DNA of 64,000 nucleotides from Ailanthus altissimus (GCA_946807835.1 OX327703.1:2859501-2923500), one strand, 5' to 3'; counted from the first letter of the stretch, positions 49,498-62,276 are shown. Numbers and translations: made by a program. The notes: generated by a model not told the origin, from the sequence alone.

Positions 49498-51533
49498 TGT
49501 CGGGGATTTAATATACGTGGGTGTATGCATGTGCAATTGCGTTTATTGCCTAAAATACGTATCATATACATATTTAACACGGCAGAAGTATTAAAACATA
49601 TAATAAATACAATCAATAAAATATATTAATCTCATTAATATATTTGCAGTGTTGAAAAATCACCTGAACGTGTAAAGTTATACACGGATATCCTCGGAGT
49701 CCGCATGGAGACCAACTCATTGCCAGTTCTAGTCACTAACTCGGTGGGCTTGATGAGCTAGAACAACAGCCCTATAACCAGCATTAGGTTTAAATCTTAA
49801 ACCCTTAAAGGGCCGGTAGTGTGTATTCTTCATTTTTTCTAAAAGGATAAGGAAATGGAATTTGAAGCAATCCATAATTGCTTCTTTTGGTACCATGGAG
49901 AAAAATAAAACAATTTCATTTTTTTCTTTTTCTTTTTCTTTTTCTTCTTCTTGCTTTTGCGGCACCATTTTCGTCACACAACAAACACACACACATACCA
50001 CACACATCTCACATTTCATATATATATATATCTAATATAAATATAATAATAATATAATATATTATAAAATATTAATAATAATATAGTAATATATTATAAT
50101 GAGATATTTTAATTATTTAATAATTAAATAATCAATGTGTGAAATGATAATTTTGCCCCTCATGAATAGTTATCAAGTATACCCTCTAGTGGGTCCCACC
50201 AAATCTTACACTTGGGTAAACTTAACTGAGGGTCTATAATGCACCTCGTGTCATTATATAATTAGTAAATAATAATTATTGACTAATTCTTGTATTTAAC
50301 ACTTAAATATAAATACGCACGCATTCCTGTGGTAGTGCTGAATATTATTGGATTAAATAATTTAATTCGGCACGCTACCCTAGTCCACAACGAGTACGCT
50401 CTATATCGTGGGACTCCCTAGGACCACGCCTGATTCGTCAAATGAAACTATTTCATGAGTCCGTGAACATTACCCCACGCACACGTCACAGATATACAAA
50501 TAGCGCATTGAACCATACAAGTTGAGGTTACAACGCATACGTATAGTTCTCCCATCATGATATCCTAGATGTGCTGGGGATATAGATTATTACCGTCATA
50601 TCCCCATGTGCTCATCCATGTCTTATCTTCAGACTTATATCTCACTGAATAATACGTACAAACTCATTTGCCATATATATTGTTCCACCCTGGCGAAAAC
50701 TCTTTTCCGAGATTAATGGTTGTGGCCACAAGACTTTATGAGATATAGTCTTCCAGCATCTGGATATCTAACTCTCTATATGAGTTGACAGATCCCATAT
50801 CTGTACACACCGAACTCCATAAGTATTGGGCCATACCCAGCGACACCCAGCGGTCACACCATGAAAGGTCTGTGACATGCATGGAACTAAAGTATGATGG
50901 ACCACGTATATTACTCACCTCGAGAGGACTCTCATTTGATGGCTTACATAGGGTGTCTATCGGAGACCCTTGTGAGTCTGTCCTATATCTAATCTTAACT
51001 GGATACCTATATGTTAATATGAGCTCCAAGCTCACGGTCGGTTAAGAATGACCATTTATACTCTATAGGTACAACATATGCTAATTTATATAAAAGTATC
51101 CACCGACAGACCCGTATCGGCTAAAATAGATCAAGGACAATTATTTGAAAACATACTTGTACAACTGACATTTTCTTGCACTTGATTGTAACTCTTGCAA
51201 TTATATAGTTACTAGTATATTCTCAGGTCTATGTCCCATTACAGATAAGGCTCCAACTCTTAGATTTTCGCTAAGTATTATAACCAGCTAATACCTAGCT
51301 GTGCTAAGATATAGCATTTATATCTCTCAGCGTGGCTAACTATGAGCCTTTATCTAAAATCCTTTAGATCTGATCTGAACTACTTCAGATCATACAATGT
51401 CTGTAATGTTATATTACATGGTACCATATAAATAAATATTAGCAATTTAATGGGAATATACACTTGTATAAATACACAAGTATATATATATATATATATA
51501 TTCAGGGATAACACGTAAGCATTGACCCTAATA
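49498..51533 (-). repeat. Copia-2 5' LTR (right)
   Basis: 2036 bp, TGTCGGGGATTTAATATA ... GACCCTAATA (terminal ACA mutated to ATA). It has only two of the 21-bp units (51351-51393) and a (TA)n run at 51484-51501. Confidence 0.92.
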
Positions 51534-51538
51534 GCTTT

Positions 51539-53319
51539 TATCACATGACATAAGATGATGGAACTGGTGGATGGATTATGAAAGGTTTTGGTGGAACTGA
51601 AGAGGAAGAGGCTGCCATTAGAAAGATGATGGAATAGTATTTATTCTTTGGTTTTTTGTCTGAGGTTTTGGTGATGTAATTGGTGAGTGAGGTATTGGTA
51701 TTTATAAGATTGTAAGAGAGGAAGTCTACTACTGTGCTGGCTTTGCCTTTAATGTATTTCACTTCGAAAGAAAAGTTAGAAAATCACTGTTGCCATTGTA
51801 GCAGTTGTTGATTTAGAATCCATTTTTTCTTGAGTGTTAGCATATGAGGAAAAGCTGACATATCTAGCTCAACCATGAATTTATGTCCAGTCTAATGAAA
51901 TTCAAAATTTTTGATTGCCTATTTTACCGTCAAGATTTCTTTAAAGGTACTGTGGTAGTGGAGTTCTGAGTCAGAAAAGGCTCAACTTTTATTCCAACAT
52001 GTCTTTCTTTTTTTCGTTGATTTCTTCTAAGAGGATGGCCCCCCGGTGATAATCATTTATATCTATCTGCAATATCCTCTTGCCATGTGACGGAATCTGT
52101 AAGGGTGACAGTTTTGTTGCTATTTATTTTAGCTTTTTTTATAGTAGCTATCTGTTGGTATTGCCACTATAGAGGATTCTTTTAAGCATGTGGAATAAAG
52201 GTTTCATAATCTGTGAAAGATGTTGGATAATGTCTGACATATAAGTCACGATATCTAAAAATTATTGAATTTGGGTTCTTGACAGATTTTTATTAGGGAA
52301 TCTAGCCAGCTGTTTAGCGATATGAGACTAAAGTTTGTATTGTCCATTCTTTATTCGTATCCCTAGAAAGTCTATCTCTTCAAGTCCTGCGTGATACTTG
52401 GTGGGAGAATCATAATGTTTTTATCTTGTAGAATACTGCCAAATTTCAAAAGAAGATTATAATGTTCATCAATGCTTTTTGAGAAAAGCAAAATGTCATC
52501 AATATAGATGATGACCTGTTTTTAGGTTGGTTTAAAGATTTTTATCATTGTCTTTTGGAAAAGTGATGGGGTAGTCTTTAATCCAAAGGGTAAGACAGTC
52601 TATTGATAATGGTGGTGAGGTATGCAGAATGTTATTTTGTGTCTATCATCAGGGTAAACTCTTAATTGCCAAAATCTTATTTTCAAATCAAAATTTGAAA
52701 ATACTTTTGCTTATGCAATTCTTGAAAATAGAGCTTTCTTGTTTGGTAAAGGGAACTTATCATTTTGTAAAAAAGAGTTTAGAGGTTGATAATTAATAAG
52801 CAATCTTAAATTTTCTCTGATTTGCTCACTACGTTTATTGATGTAGAAAGCTTGACAAGCTTACTGTAAGGAAATGGCTTCAATAAGTCCCTTTGTAATA
52901 ATTTTGTGAGTTTTACATTAGCAATTTCAATATGGTCTGGTGGCATTCCAGGGTAGCTTACTTTTTTTGGATTGATATTTTCATTTTTGTGAAAGGATAG
53001 CTAGACAAAATGTTCTTGGATTTTTTTTTATAATGGGTGAGGACACTTGAGAAAGAATTCAGAATGACTGTTTGACACAGAGTGAGCTTTGATTTGTTTA
53101 AAAATAGTGTTGAGAGAGGTGATGAAAAAGTAATTTGGAATGGTTGACTGGGGTAAGAAATGGGCTTTGAATTTTAATCTATTGGGCTTGGTAAATACCT
53201 TTTTTTTCCCTAAAAGGTTTTGGAATAAATCAAAACTTATAATCAGATCTTTTCCTGAGAGATCTGAGCGTAAGAGTTTATGGCAAATTTTGAGATCTGA
53301 GAAGCACTGTAGATTGATG
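51539..53319 (-). pseudogene. Endogenous pararetrovirus polyprotein, RT-RNase H part
   Basis: Minus-strand remnant of a Caulimoviridae-like polyprotein, ending at a stop at 51541-51543. RT signatures include RLLINYQPLNSFL near 52800-52760 and the catalytic YIDDIL at 52506-52489. A KYIKGKA...VDFLS segment near the end marks the RNase H side. In-frame stops occur (for example just before YIDDIL), so it is broken. It continues upstream at 54766 after a solo LTR insertion that did not shift the frame. Caulimoviridae is preferred over Ty3/gypsy because of the RT motif style and the absence of integrase before the stop. Confidence 0.75.
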
Positions 53320-53324
53320 CGATA

Positions 53325-54760
53325 TTTCTATATCATAAATTAAGTGCAAGTATACACTATCGTATGCAAGTAATAAAGAGACTAAATAAGTCGGATGTCG
53401 AACCCACAGGGATAATTGTTTCTTTTTAACCAATTATTAAAATTATATCTTCCTAATAATTATTCAGAAAAATAAAAATCTAAGAATGAATGTAAGAAAT
53501 ATAAAAGTAAAAACACAATGCAATGAGATTTAAAGATAGCAATGTAGAAAAAACCTAGGATTAATATTATCCCTCAATATGTTTCTAATGATTAATCCTC
53601 TAATATTTAACTCACTTAGTTTTTATTATTGATCAAGACACTAATGTATTCACAAGCCTCTTCCAAGGTCATGCAAGTATACCCTAATTTACCAAATACC
53701 TATATTCCTATGGTACTTGTAATAAATTAAGATTCATTAAGATTAGGTATTATTGATCATACATGCCAATTAGGTATATTCCTATCCTAAGTTGAAACTT
53801 GCATATGCAACATTGAATGTTACTCTACAATCATGCATCAAATTACCTAGGTCTAAATATTATGATTCCTCTTCCGAGTTTATCAATAATATTACCAATT
53901 CATTCACCATATATTGGCCAGATATATTGAAGCATTAAACACAAGTAATTTAAATAATAAATGACTAAGTTTATTAAATACTAAAGGATATGGCAATTTA
54001 AGCGCACATATTGAGTTCAAATATTAACCCTAGAAAATAAGTTAGCTCATGGCTACAAGAGAACAGCAGTAAAAATAATTATAAATCATGATACAATTAT
54101 TAGCAAACCGATATAGACGTCGAATTGCTCTTAATTGCGCTGCCTAGGAACTCTTGATGCCGAAGAACGTCTTGTATCTCTCTCTAAAGTTGATTCAATT
54201 AAGCTCCTATTGCTCTCCAAGACTCGTGCTCTGTATTCTTGGTGCTCTTGGGTCGTCTTGGATTCTTTTTTGAAGGCTGGGAACGAGTGGCTTTATATAG
54301 GGATTGATATGAGCTTGAAAATCTCAATTCTCGTCGGACTAGGACTCGCACTACCGCTGGCGCGCTATGCATCTGTCGCTGGGGCGACGCGTGAAAAAGC
54401 GATTACCGCTGGAGCGGTGGAATCTTGGCGCTGGGGAGCTGCATGAAAACGGCTTCACCGCTGGCGCGGTGAATTTCTGGCGCTGGGGCGCTATACGCGA
54501 CTTAAGCAAGTCGTTTTTCTTATTTCGATCACTATTTCAGCGCTGGGGCGAAAATCCTTGTGGCGCTGGGGCTATGGACACATACTTTGAAATCTTTACA
54601 TTTTAGTCCCTGTTTTTGCTCCTTTTGCGTTCTTTCTTTAAATTTCGTTCAAGTCCCTATAAATAACAATAATGCACATAAATAGCCATCTATTCTCATA
54701 AAATCATAAAATATCAATAATAAAAACATGAGAAAATATATGACAAATTTGCCCTTATCA
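53325..54760 (-). mobile_element. Solo LTR, family E, copy E3
   Basis: 1436 bp, TGATGCGATATTTC ... GCCCTTATCA, flanked by a perfect target duplication TAGAT (53320-53324, 54761-54765). It interrupts the pararetrovirus between protease and RT. Its internal word GTGCAAGTATACACTATCGT and the CCCACAGGGA block are shared with E1 and E2. A minus-strand TATA box lies at 54299-54292, and immediately upstream on that strand is a GC-rich cassette (54350-54590) with repeated CGCTGGGGCG-like words. Confidence 0.93.
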
Positions 54761-54765
54761 TAGAT

Positions 54766-55635
54766 AAATTATTTTACTAATCATGGATACAATAAATAAT
54801 TGATCGTTGGTTGTACGAAAAGTTTGATAATAAGGTTTCCAATAAGACTCAGAGAGGATGACAGGTTTGAGAATTAATACAGCAGCGCCAGTGTTAAGTA
54901 ATCCGATTACCTTGATTGACTTACTATATTTAGATGGATACAACTGAACTTCTAACATCGGGATGGATACTATGTGTAATGGCTTGGATGGTAGAGGTGA
55001 TGGTGGCAGGGATGATTCTAGTTGGATGTTTAGTGATTCTGAAATAGAGCTTAAGGTGGATTCTGACTTAGACTTTGAGAGGATGAGGATAGTGTCACTA
55101 TTATCACAGCTTTGTTAAGAGAAACGTGATTCAAGGTCTAAGTTGATGGGTTCATCTTTTAAGATAGCATTGATGGCCGACAACATCATTTTCTTTTTAT
55201 CCTTGTTAGGACATTATTTTGCAAAATATCCTTTTTGTCCACAAATAAAACACATATTTCTTTTCTTTGAGAAAACGGACTTTCTTTGGAAAAATCTCTT
55301 TCTAGGTGGTCTGGAGAATGGTTGTTGGATTTTGAACTTCTAATGATGATTCTTCTTATAAGTTCTACAAGAGCATTCTTTTACTGGACATTTGATTTGT
55401 AAATTATGTCGTTCACAAGCCTTTTGGATCTGTTTTTCTGTGAGATCAAAATCTTTAAAGAATTTGTGGCGTGCGAGTGCTGACAAGATTGCTTGTTGAA
55501 TTACTTCTATAGAGGAATTTTGGAAATTTTTATTCTTAGAATCAAGAATTCTTAAAGCCTTTTAGCCTAATAGATCTAGAATTGAGTTGAGATATGTTTG
55601 CTTCAGATAAGGATCATTAATTCCCAGAATGTAGT
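54766..55635 (-). pseudogene. Endogenous pararetrovirus, coat zinc finger and protease part
   Basis: Minus-strand continuation of the same remnant. A CCHC-type finger (CFICGQKGYFAK, 55251-55211) has Tyr in place of the His and a stop before the last Cys. An acidic/Ser-rich linker follows, then the protease, whose active-site triplet reads NTG instead of DTG at 54881-54901. Further N-terminal parts (movement and most coat domains) are absent; the element at 55636 cuts it off. Non-functional. Confidence 0.72.
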
Positions 55636-56933
55636 TAATGTCTGATTTAATAACCTTGCACAAGTGCATATTTTCGTACCAAGTAATATAGGACTAAGTT
55701 CAGATTATCAATCCCACAAAGACTATTGTTTCTATTTCTTCAATCGATTACTAAAATTACTTATTTTACCTTTATGCAAATTAACTTCTGAGATGGAGTT
55801 TAACTAACTAAACTACTGCTATTGAATTAACCTAATTCAAATATCGCAAGTACTCGTAGATAGAATTCACTAATTTGATAAGTAATCTAGGGTTTCGACG
55901 TATCCCTTAGTAGTTTATTAAATCCTTTAACGCCTTAGTTATTCCCTTATTATCAATTAATTGGCTAGACATTGATTTCATCATAAGCTTCTGTCGACAG
56001 TCGAATGATAATATCACACCCTAACAATTACCTATATGTCTATGGTAATCTGAGTAAGATGCAACTCATTAAGAATAAGTCTAATCAAACCATACATGCC
56101 GTCTAGATATATGTCTATCCTAGATGGAACTCATAGATATTACTCTATGATAACGTATCAATCTACCGTAGGCTAAACACATGCATCCTTTTGTCAAAGT
56201 TATTATAGTTCCTAAACAATCAAAATAGTGATCAAGTATAATGAAAGCATTAAGTATAGATAGATTAAATCAATTAAGGGATAAAAGTTCATAACTAAGA
56301 GTTTAAAAGAGTCAATTACATACTAGGTTTAAGAACGTCTAACCGTAGATCAAAATTATTTAGCTCATGTTCAAAACAAGAATATCAAAGCAAAAGTATG
56401 AAAATATCATGAACAAGATCATCTCTTAAAATTAAAGAAGAAAATAACACAAGTGATGCCCTGAGTTGTTGTTCTTCTTCTTGTCTTGATCGCCCAAGAG
56501 TTGATTCTTCAATAAATTTACCTTGATCTCTTGACTTGAATGTGTATTCGTTGCTTGAGTTTTTCTCCTTGCTAAGTCTCTTTATTTTTGCCTCAAAATA
56601 GTATTTTTGTTGCTATGAGAAATCCTAGGCGCGAGGAGCTTCGAATCCAAATAGGAGAGTTGAGAGGAGTATTTAAGCATCCGCACGGCTGCCATGGCAT
56701 TGGGCATGACCACAAGGGTCACTACATCATCGACGGGTGTCGCAGTGCTCACTCACTGATCTAGAAGATGCGGCACCCAGCTACCTGCTGCGCTACTTTC
56801 GTCTTTTGAACGCATCTCGCTCGTTTCTAGCCCAAATCGCTTCCCGTTTATTCCTATGCTTCACATTTTCTATTGTGCATCTATTTATGATAAAAAAACA
56901 CAATTAAACAGTTAAATAATTATGATTTAGAGC
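55636..56933 (-). repeat. E1 left LTR, first part
   Basis: Starts TAATGTCTGATTTAATAACC and runs to the AGAGC target duplication of E2; the remainder is 58225-58279. A minus-strand TATA-like TTAAATA lies at 56676-56670, with a GC-richer cassette upstream at 56690-56810. Confidence 0.88.
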
Positions 56934-58224
56934 TGATTGGTATGCTATAGTAGCTAAGCGCAAGTGCACGCTATCGTATCAAGTAATATAGGATTTTAAG
57001 TCCAGATATCAATCCCACAGGGACTATGCAATCTAATTCTATAAATCAAGTACCAAAATTATACATACTTAACTTTTATTCAGAAAACTAAAATCTAGAA
57101 TTTATGTAACTAATCTAGTTCTCTCAATTAACTAAAAAAAGCAAAGAGTAGAATTCACAAATAAAGATAATCTAGGGTTTTGACTCGTCCCCTAGTATTT
57201 CATTGGATTCATTAACCACTTAGTTAATCCCTTAATACCAATTGATTGGTTTAGACACTAATCTCATCACAAGCCTCTGTCGATGGTCAAGTGACTATAT
57301 TACGTATTCTAACAATCACCTATATGTCTATGGTAATCAAATCAAAATGTAATTCATTAAGATCAAGTCTAAATTATACCATACATGCCACCTAGGTATA
57401 TGTCTATCCTAGATGGAACTCATAGTTGTTACCCTATGATCATGCATCAAACTATCCTAGGCAAAACACATGAATCCATCTGTCGAGTTCATCATGGTTC
57501 CTCAATCATTCAAAATATTGATCAGGTATAATGAAAGCATTAAACACAAGATAGAATGAATCAATTAAATTTATCAAGTTCATAAACTAAAATTTAACAC
57601 AATCCAAATCCATACTAGGTTTACATAGTCTAACCCTAGAATAACAATTTAGCCCATCACAAAACCAAAAGTATCAAACCAATCCATAAAGATCAACAAG
57701 AACAAGATCATAATGATAAAGAAAGAGAATAAAAACTAATCAAAGTGACTCCTTGATGTGCTTCTTCCTCAATCTTGGCTTGAAGCTTGAATCTTGATCT
57801 TGGTTCTTCAATCTTTAGCTTTGATATTTGATTTATGTTGTGAATTCTCTCTCTAAGTTTTTACCTCTTTTCTCTCTTTTTCTCCTCTCCTCATTCTTAG
57901 GGTTTTTGGCTTTCTATTTATAGGTTTTTGTCTCCAAAATACTATTTACGAGTTACTGTAGCAAAATACTATTCACCCACAGATACTGTTCACCGCCTCG
58001 AGCGCCGCGGCGCTCAGTCGCTAGCCTGGTGCCCCTTTCGTATTTTGATCGTAACTTCTTCGTTTGATGTCCGATTCGCCTCCCATTTATTCCTATGCGT
58101 CACATTTTCCATCGTGCATCTATTTATGATCAAAAACCACAATTAAAATAGCCAAATAGTTATGATTTAGAGCAAAATACAAAAATTGAGTACAAATTAT
58201 ACTAGTGCTTTTATGCCCTTATCA
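56934..58224 (-). mobile_element. Solo LTR, family E, copy E2
   Basis: 1291 bp, TGATTGGTATGC ... GCCCTTATCA, flanked by AGAGC (56929-56933 and 58225-58229). It sits inside the left LTR of E1, which resumes at 58230, so it inserted after E1. Minus-strand TATA box CTATAAATAG at 57923-57914; immediately upstream is a GC-rich cassette (57950-58030) with CACCGCCTCGAGCGCCGCGG. Confidence 0.94.
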
Positions 58225-58279
58225 AGAGCAAAATACAAAAGTTGGTATAAATCATACTAGTACTTTTACGCCCTTATCA

Positions 58280-59580
58280 AATACCCCAAAATTTAAGACT
58301 TTGCTCGTCCTCGAAAAAATAAAGAAAAACATTTACAAATTATTCATGATTCAAAAATAAAAATTAAAAACTAAAAATAAGTTTCTGTTGATTAAACAAT
58401 CATATTATAAAGATATATATAAAGTGCAAATCACACCATTAACACTTAGAGTTTACTAAAAAACTTTTGATTCCTTCTCCTCATTGATTATTCATTTCTT
58501 CCCCCAAACTTATGCTATTTCCATCTTTCTTTTAATAACATTTTTGTAAAGAATTTCTTATTTTTCTTAAGCTGAGGGTATTATGCATTTAAATATATAT
58601 TTTTCTTTTTTTATGTACCCCCAAAACTTAGATTGACATGCACCTTCAAGATTTATTGCTTTTCATTGTAGTACCCTTCTTTCATACATTACAATCTTTT
58701 TTATTTTAAGAATATTTCTAAGTAAACTTAAGATTTATGGTGCTACCAGTAGACTTTAGGATAAATAAACTCAAAGTCTTTAGACTTGTAATGTAGTTAA
58801 ACACAAAAAATGGATAATTAGTCTCAAATGAGATTATTAGGGATAAATATACATATAAGGTAAGCTCGAAAAGGCTCAAATGGTCCAAAGATGGCCTCAT
58901 GTCATTTCCCCAAGCTTAGTAATCAAGCAAGTTTTAGAGTATTGGTCTTCGAGACTGTGGTGTACTACTTAAGCATGAATAACTTTAAGCAAAACAATTT
59001 AACTAATACATGCTTCTTTCATTGTGCTCAAGAATAAGTAATAAAAAATAAGCTTGAGTTAAGTCCAAGAATCATGATATAAGAGTTATCTCAAGCATCT
59101 ATTATTTCCTAAAGACTTGTGAAAATAAATTCAGCCAATATTTTATTTCATATCATAGAGTACTTATCATTATCTCAACTAAAACTAGACAAAAAAAAAA
59201 AAAAACTTTAACCCGCAGGACAACCAATCAATATAAGTAGCAAAATAAACACAAGAAAGTGTGTTTTCTACCCCCAAACTTAAATTAAACATTGTCCTCA
59301 ATGTCTAAAAATAAATTTAAAAGTAGGAAAAACTCCCATAATAATTGAAGTTGCGGCAATGCAGCGGTGTTATCTATTGGTTAGACTACAATGTTCCTTA
59401 GCTCTTAACGCTTGCAATTACTTGTGTTGCTTCTTTGAATGCTTGACTTGCTGATTTTATTTCTAAAAGAAATAAAGAAACTAACATAACTAAAACTGAA
59501 AATAAGCTAATAAAAATAAAACTTTACTTGGGTTGCATCTCAATAAGCGCTTGATTTAATATCATCGGCTTAATGGGGTT
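58280..59580 (-). other. E1 3' noncoding interior
   Basis: Between the polypurine tract and the end of the gag-protease remnant. AT-rich, without recognisable domains; the open frame at 58718-58900 is low-complexity. The place where pol would lie in an autonomous relative is empty. Confidence 0.6.
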
Positions 59581-59589
59581 CTTTCTACT

Positions 59590-60360
59590 CTTATGAAGGA
59601 TAAAAGTTAATAGTAGAATCATCTTTGCATGTGAACTTGTTGGGCTTCCATAGTCTTGCAATTAGACCTTGGGCAGCAACTTGTTCTTCTTTCTTGTGCT
59701 TCTCCGAAAAGGCTTGAATCTTAGACTGGTGAAGTGTTTCTCTTGTGGCCTTTTCTTTTATTCTCTCATCTAACTGCTGCATCTTCTCCTTCTATACCTT
59801 AACACCTTTTTTTTTAATGTGAGGGTTTAATATCTCTATATCTTGAGTTTTGTAGTGTTTAGGTGTACCACATCAATGTTACAATAGTCTTCCCCTTCAG
59901 ATGGCAATTTGATTTCCTTGAAGACTTTAAATGTCACAGTGTCATCTTGTATCCTCATGATCATCTCTATTTTTTGAACATCAATGATCATATGTCTTGT
60001 GGCTAAGAAGGGTCTTCCAAGGATGATAGAAATCTATTTATCTTCTTCCATGTCTAGAACAATAAAATTAGTTAGTAAGATGAATTTGTCCACTTTTACT
60101 AGCATGTCCTCAATAATTCCTTTCGGGTAGGCAAAGGAGCGATCAACAAGTTGAAGTGTGATATTAATTGGCTTTACTTCTCTCAAACCTAGCTTGTTGT
60201 AGACGGAAAGGGGCATGAGATTAATGCTTACTTCTAGATCACATAAGGCTTTACCAAGATCATGATTACCAATAGAGCACGGTATGGTAAATCTCCTGGG
60301 ATCTTTGAGCTTAGGAGGTAGATTTTTTCTAAAGAATAACACTACACTCCTCTATCAATG
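59590..60360 (-). pseudogene. E1 protease remnant
   Basis: Tat/Athila-like aspartic protease: PPKLKDPRRFTIPCSIGNHD, then KALCDLEVSINLMPLSVYNK, where the usual Gly after Asp-Leu is Glu, then a GIIEDMLVKVDKFI segment and ILGRPFLATR. Stops interrupt it after the MEEDK block. A lysine/glutamine-rich tail ends near 59590 with no RT following. Confidence 0.78.
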
Positions 60361-60559
60361 CTACAGTATCATAATTCTCTAGTCTTATCTTTTTGGAAAG
60401 GATGCTCTTCATGAACTTGACGTAACTAGGTATTTGTTCAAGTGCATCTGCAAAAGGGAGATTAATATGTAATTTCTTAAAAACAACAAGAAATTTAGAG
60501 AATTGCTTATCTACTCTCTTATTTTGCAGCTTCTATGAAAATGGTGGAGGAGGTGTGAA

Positions 60560-62131
60560 TGGCTGCTAGGGCTATTTCTGCACATTTTCTGCACTTGTAT
60601 GCTGCCCATCTTTCTTTTTTACACTTTCAAGATTTTCTTGCTGTAATTTTTCAGTTTCAGCACCTGTATTACACCTCTGTAGCTTTTGAGGGAAAGGAAT
60701 AGATGGTCTATATGGTTGCGCATTTTCTTGTTGATCAACCATTTCCTTTTTCTTCATCTTTAGAAGTGGTGTTGGTTGTGTGTTATCATGTAAGATCTTA
60801 CCACTTAGTAAGTTAACAGCTTAACATTGCTCTACACTTCCTCTACGATTTGTCTCGGTATCGTTTGGTAGAGTTCCTTGAGGTCTCTTGTCAATTTTAG
60901 CAGTAAGTTGTCCTATTTGTACCTCTAAATCCTTTAATGATGCTGAATGGTTATATAGGATGACATCGTTGGACTTTATATATTGCCTAAACATATCTTT
61001 CAAGGTTGCTTTCTTTTCTTGTAAGGGATGAAATTCGGGTGGGTTAAGTTTAAGTTGCTGCCCTTGGTTGCCACCCCAAGAAAAATTAGGATGATTTCTC
61101 CACCTTTGATTATAATAATTTGAATGTGGATTATTCTGTTGTCTATTATAGTTCCCCACATAGTTTGCTCACTCCATGCATTGCCTATTTATGTGATTGT
61201 CATCACAGAAGTCATAAGTCGTATTTTAGGTATTGATAGCATTCATAGAATCAAACCTCTTGGTTAAGATGTTGATCAGCGTAGCCAATGCATTGAATGC
61301 ATCAATCTCATAAACTCCAGCAACCTTATTTGGTGTAACTTTTTTAGTAGGCCATTGATAACTATTGGATGTCATCTCTTTCAATAACTCATATGTTTCT
61401 TCTGTGGACTTATTTATCAGAGCTCCTCCAGCAGCGACATCGATAATTGTCCGTAAATGACCTACTAGCCCATTGTAGAACATCTGGACTAATAACCATT
61501 TAGGAACTCCATGATGGGGACATTTCCTCAACATGTCCTTGAATCATTCCCATGCCTCATATAATGACTCACCTTCAATCTGTATAAATGAGATGATGTC
61601 ATTCCTTATCTTAATTGTCGTAGTTGGTGGGAAAAATTTTGCTAAGAACTTCTATGTTAGGTCATCCTATATTGATATATGTCCTGATGGTAATGACATT
61701 AACCAGCTCTTGGCCTTGTCCCTCAATAAGAAAGGGAATAGTCACAACCTGATGGCATCATCTAAAGCCTCATTGAACTTGAATGTATTGCAAATCTCCA
61801 AGAAGTTTATGATATACATGTTGGGATCATCATTAGGAGCTCCACTGCATTGCACAGATTCCTTAAGTATCTGAATAGTACTTGACTTAATTTTAAAGTT
61901 GTTTACATTAATAGTGGGGCGCCAAATACTAGACTGAATGCCTTCTGTTGTAGGAACAACATAATCCCTCAAGGATCTCTACGGATTCATAGGCTCAAAT
62001 ACTGGATTATCGATATTGTCATGATTCTCTGCCATATTTCTGTTTTGATGTTGATCTCGATAAAGTTTTTGAAATGTTCTTTCAATCTCAGGATCAAAAG
62101 ACGTTAAATTTTTGCTTTTGGTTCTTTGCAT
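60560..62131 (-). pseudogene. E1 gag remnant
   Basis: Starts at ATG 62131 (MQRTKSKNLTSFDPEIERTF), with an in-frame stop at 61981-61979. It continues with RDYVVPTTEGIQSSIWRPTI, DDPNMYIINFLEICNTFKFN and LRKCPHHGVPKWLLVQMFYN, the hallmark order of Tat/Athila gag. A decayed zinc knuckle YDFCDDNHINRQC lies near 61215-61175. A Q/N-rich C-terminal part runs to about 60560. Several stops and frame changes break it, though long open pieces remain (61534-61226, 61159-60821). Confidence 0.85.
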
Positions 62132-62276
62132 GAACTGTCAAAAATAAAAAAATAAAAAAATAAAAAAATGGCAACTAGAACGAAAAAAGAACAATAATAA
62201 TAATGAAATAAAATAAATCTGAAGTAAAAGTAAGATAATATAGTATTAGTATCGATCTAAGATTAGATAAACTAGT

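Larger units (their letters stand above)
42741..51533 (-). mobile_element. Ty1/copia retrotransposon with 2.1-kb LTRs
   Basis: Direct LTRs lie at 42741-44875 and 49498-51533, flanked by a perfect 5-bp target duplication GCTTT (42736-42740 and 51534-51538). On the minus strand an initiator-Met-type primer site TGGTATCATAGAC (49493-49481) lies 4 nt inside the right LTR, and a polypurine tract AGTAAGTGGGAGGT adjoins the left LTR. The 4.6-kb interior carries degenerate copia gag and pol. Long LTRs with a short, decayed interior suggest it depended on other elements. It inserted into the noncoding end of the pararetrovirus. Confidence 0.93.

Noticed and set aside
50785..51045. 86-codon frame and the opposite 99-codon frame
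   Set aside because: Both lie in the noncoding LTR of copia-2, and the left LTR copy does not keep them open.
54135..54606. 103- and 79-codon plus-strand frames in solo LTR E3
   Set aside because: They cover the GC-rich cassette and TATA region of an LTR, and no similar frame exists in E1 or E2.
61533..61874. 113-codon plus-strand frame
   Set aside because: It is antisense to the well-supported Tat/Athila gag on the minus strand.
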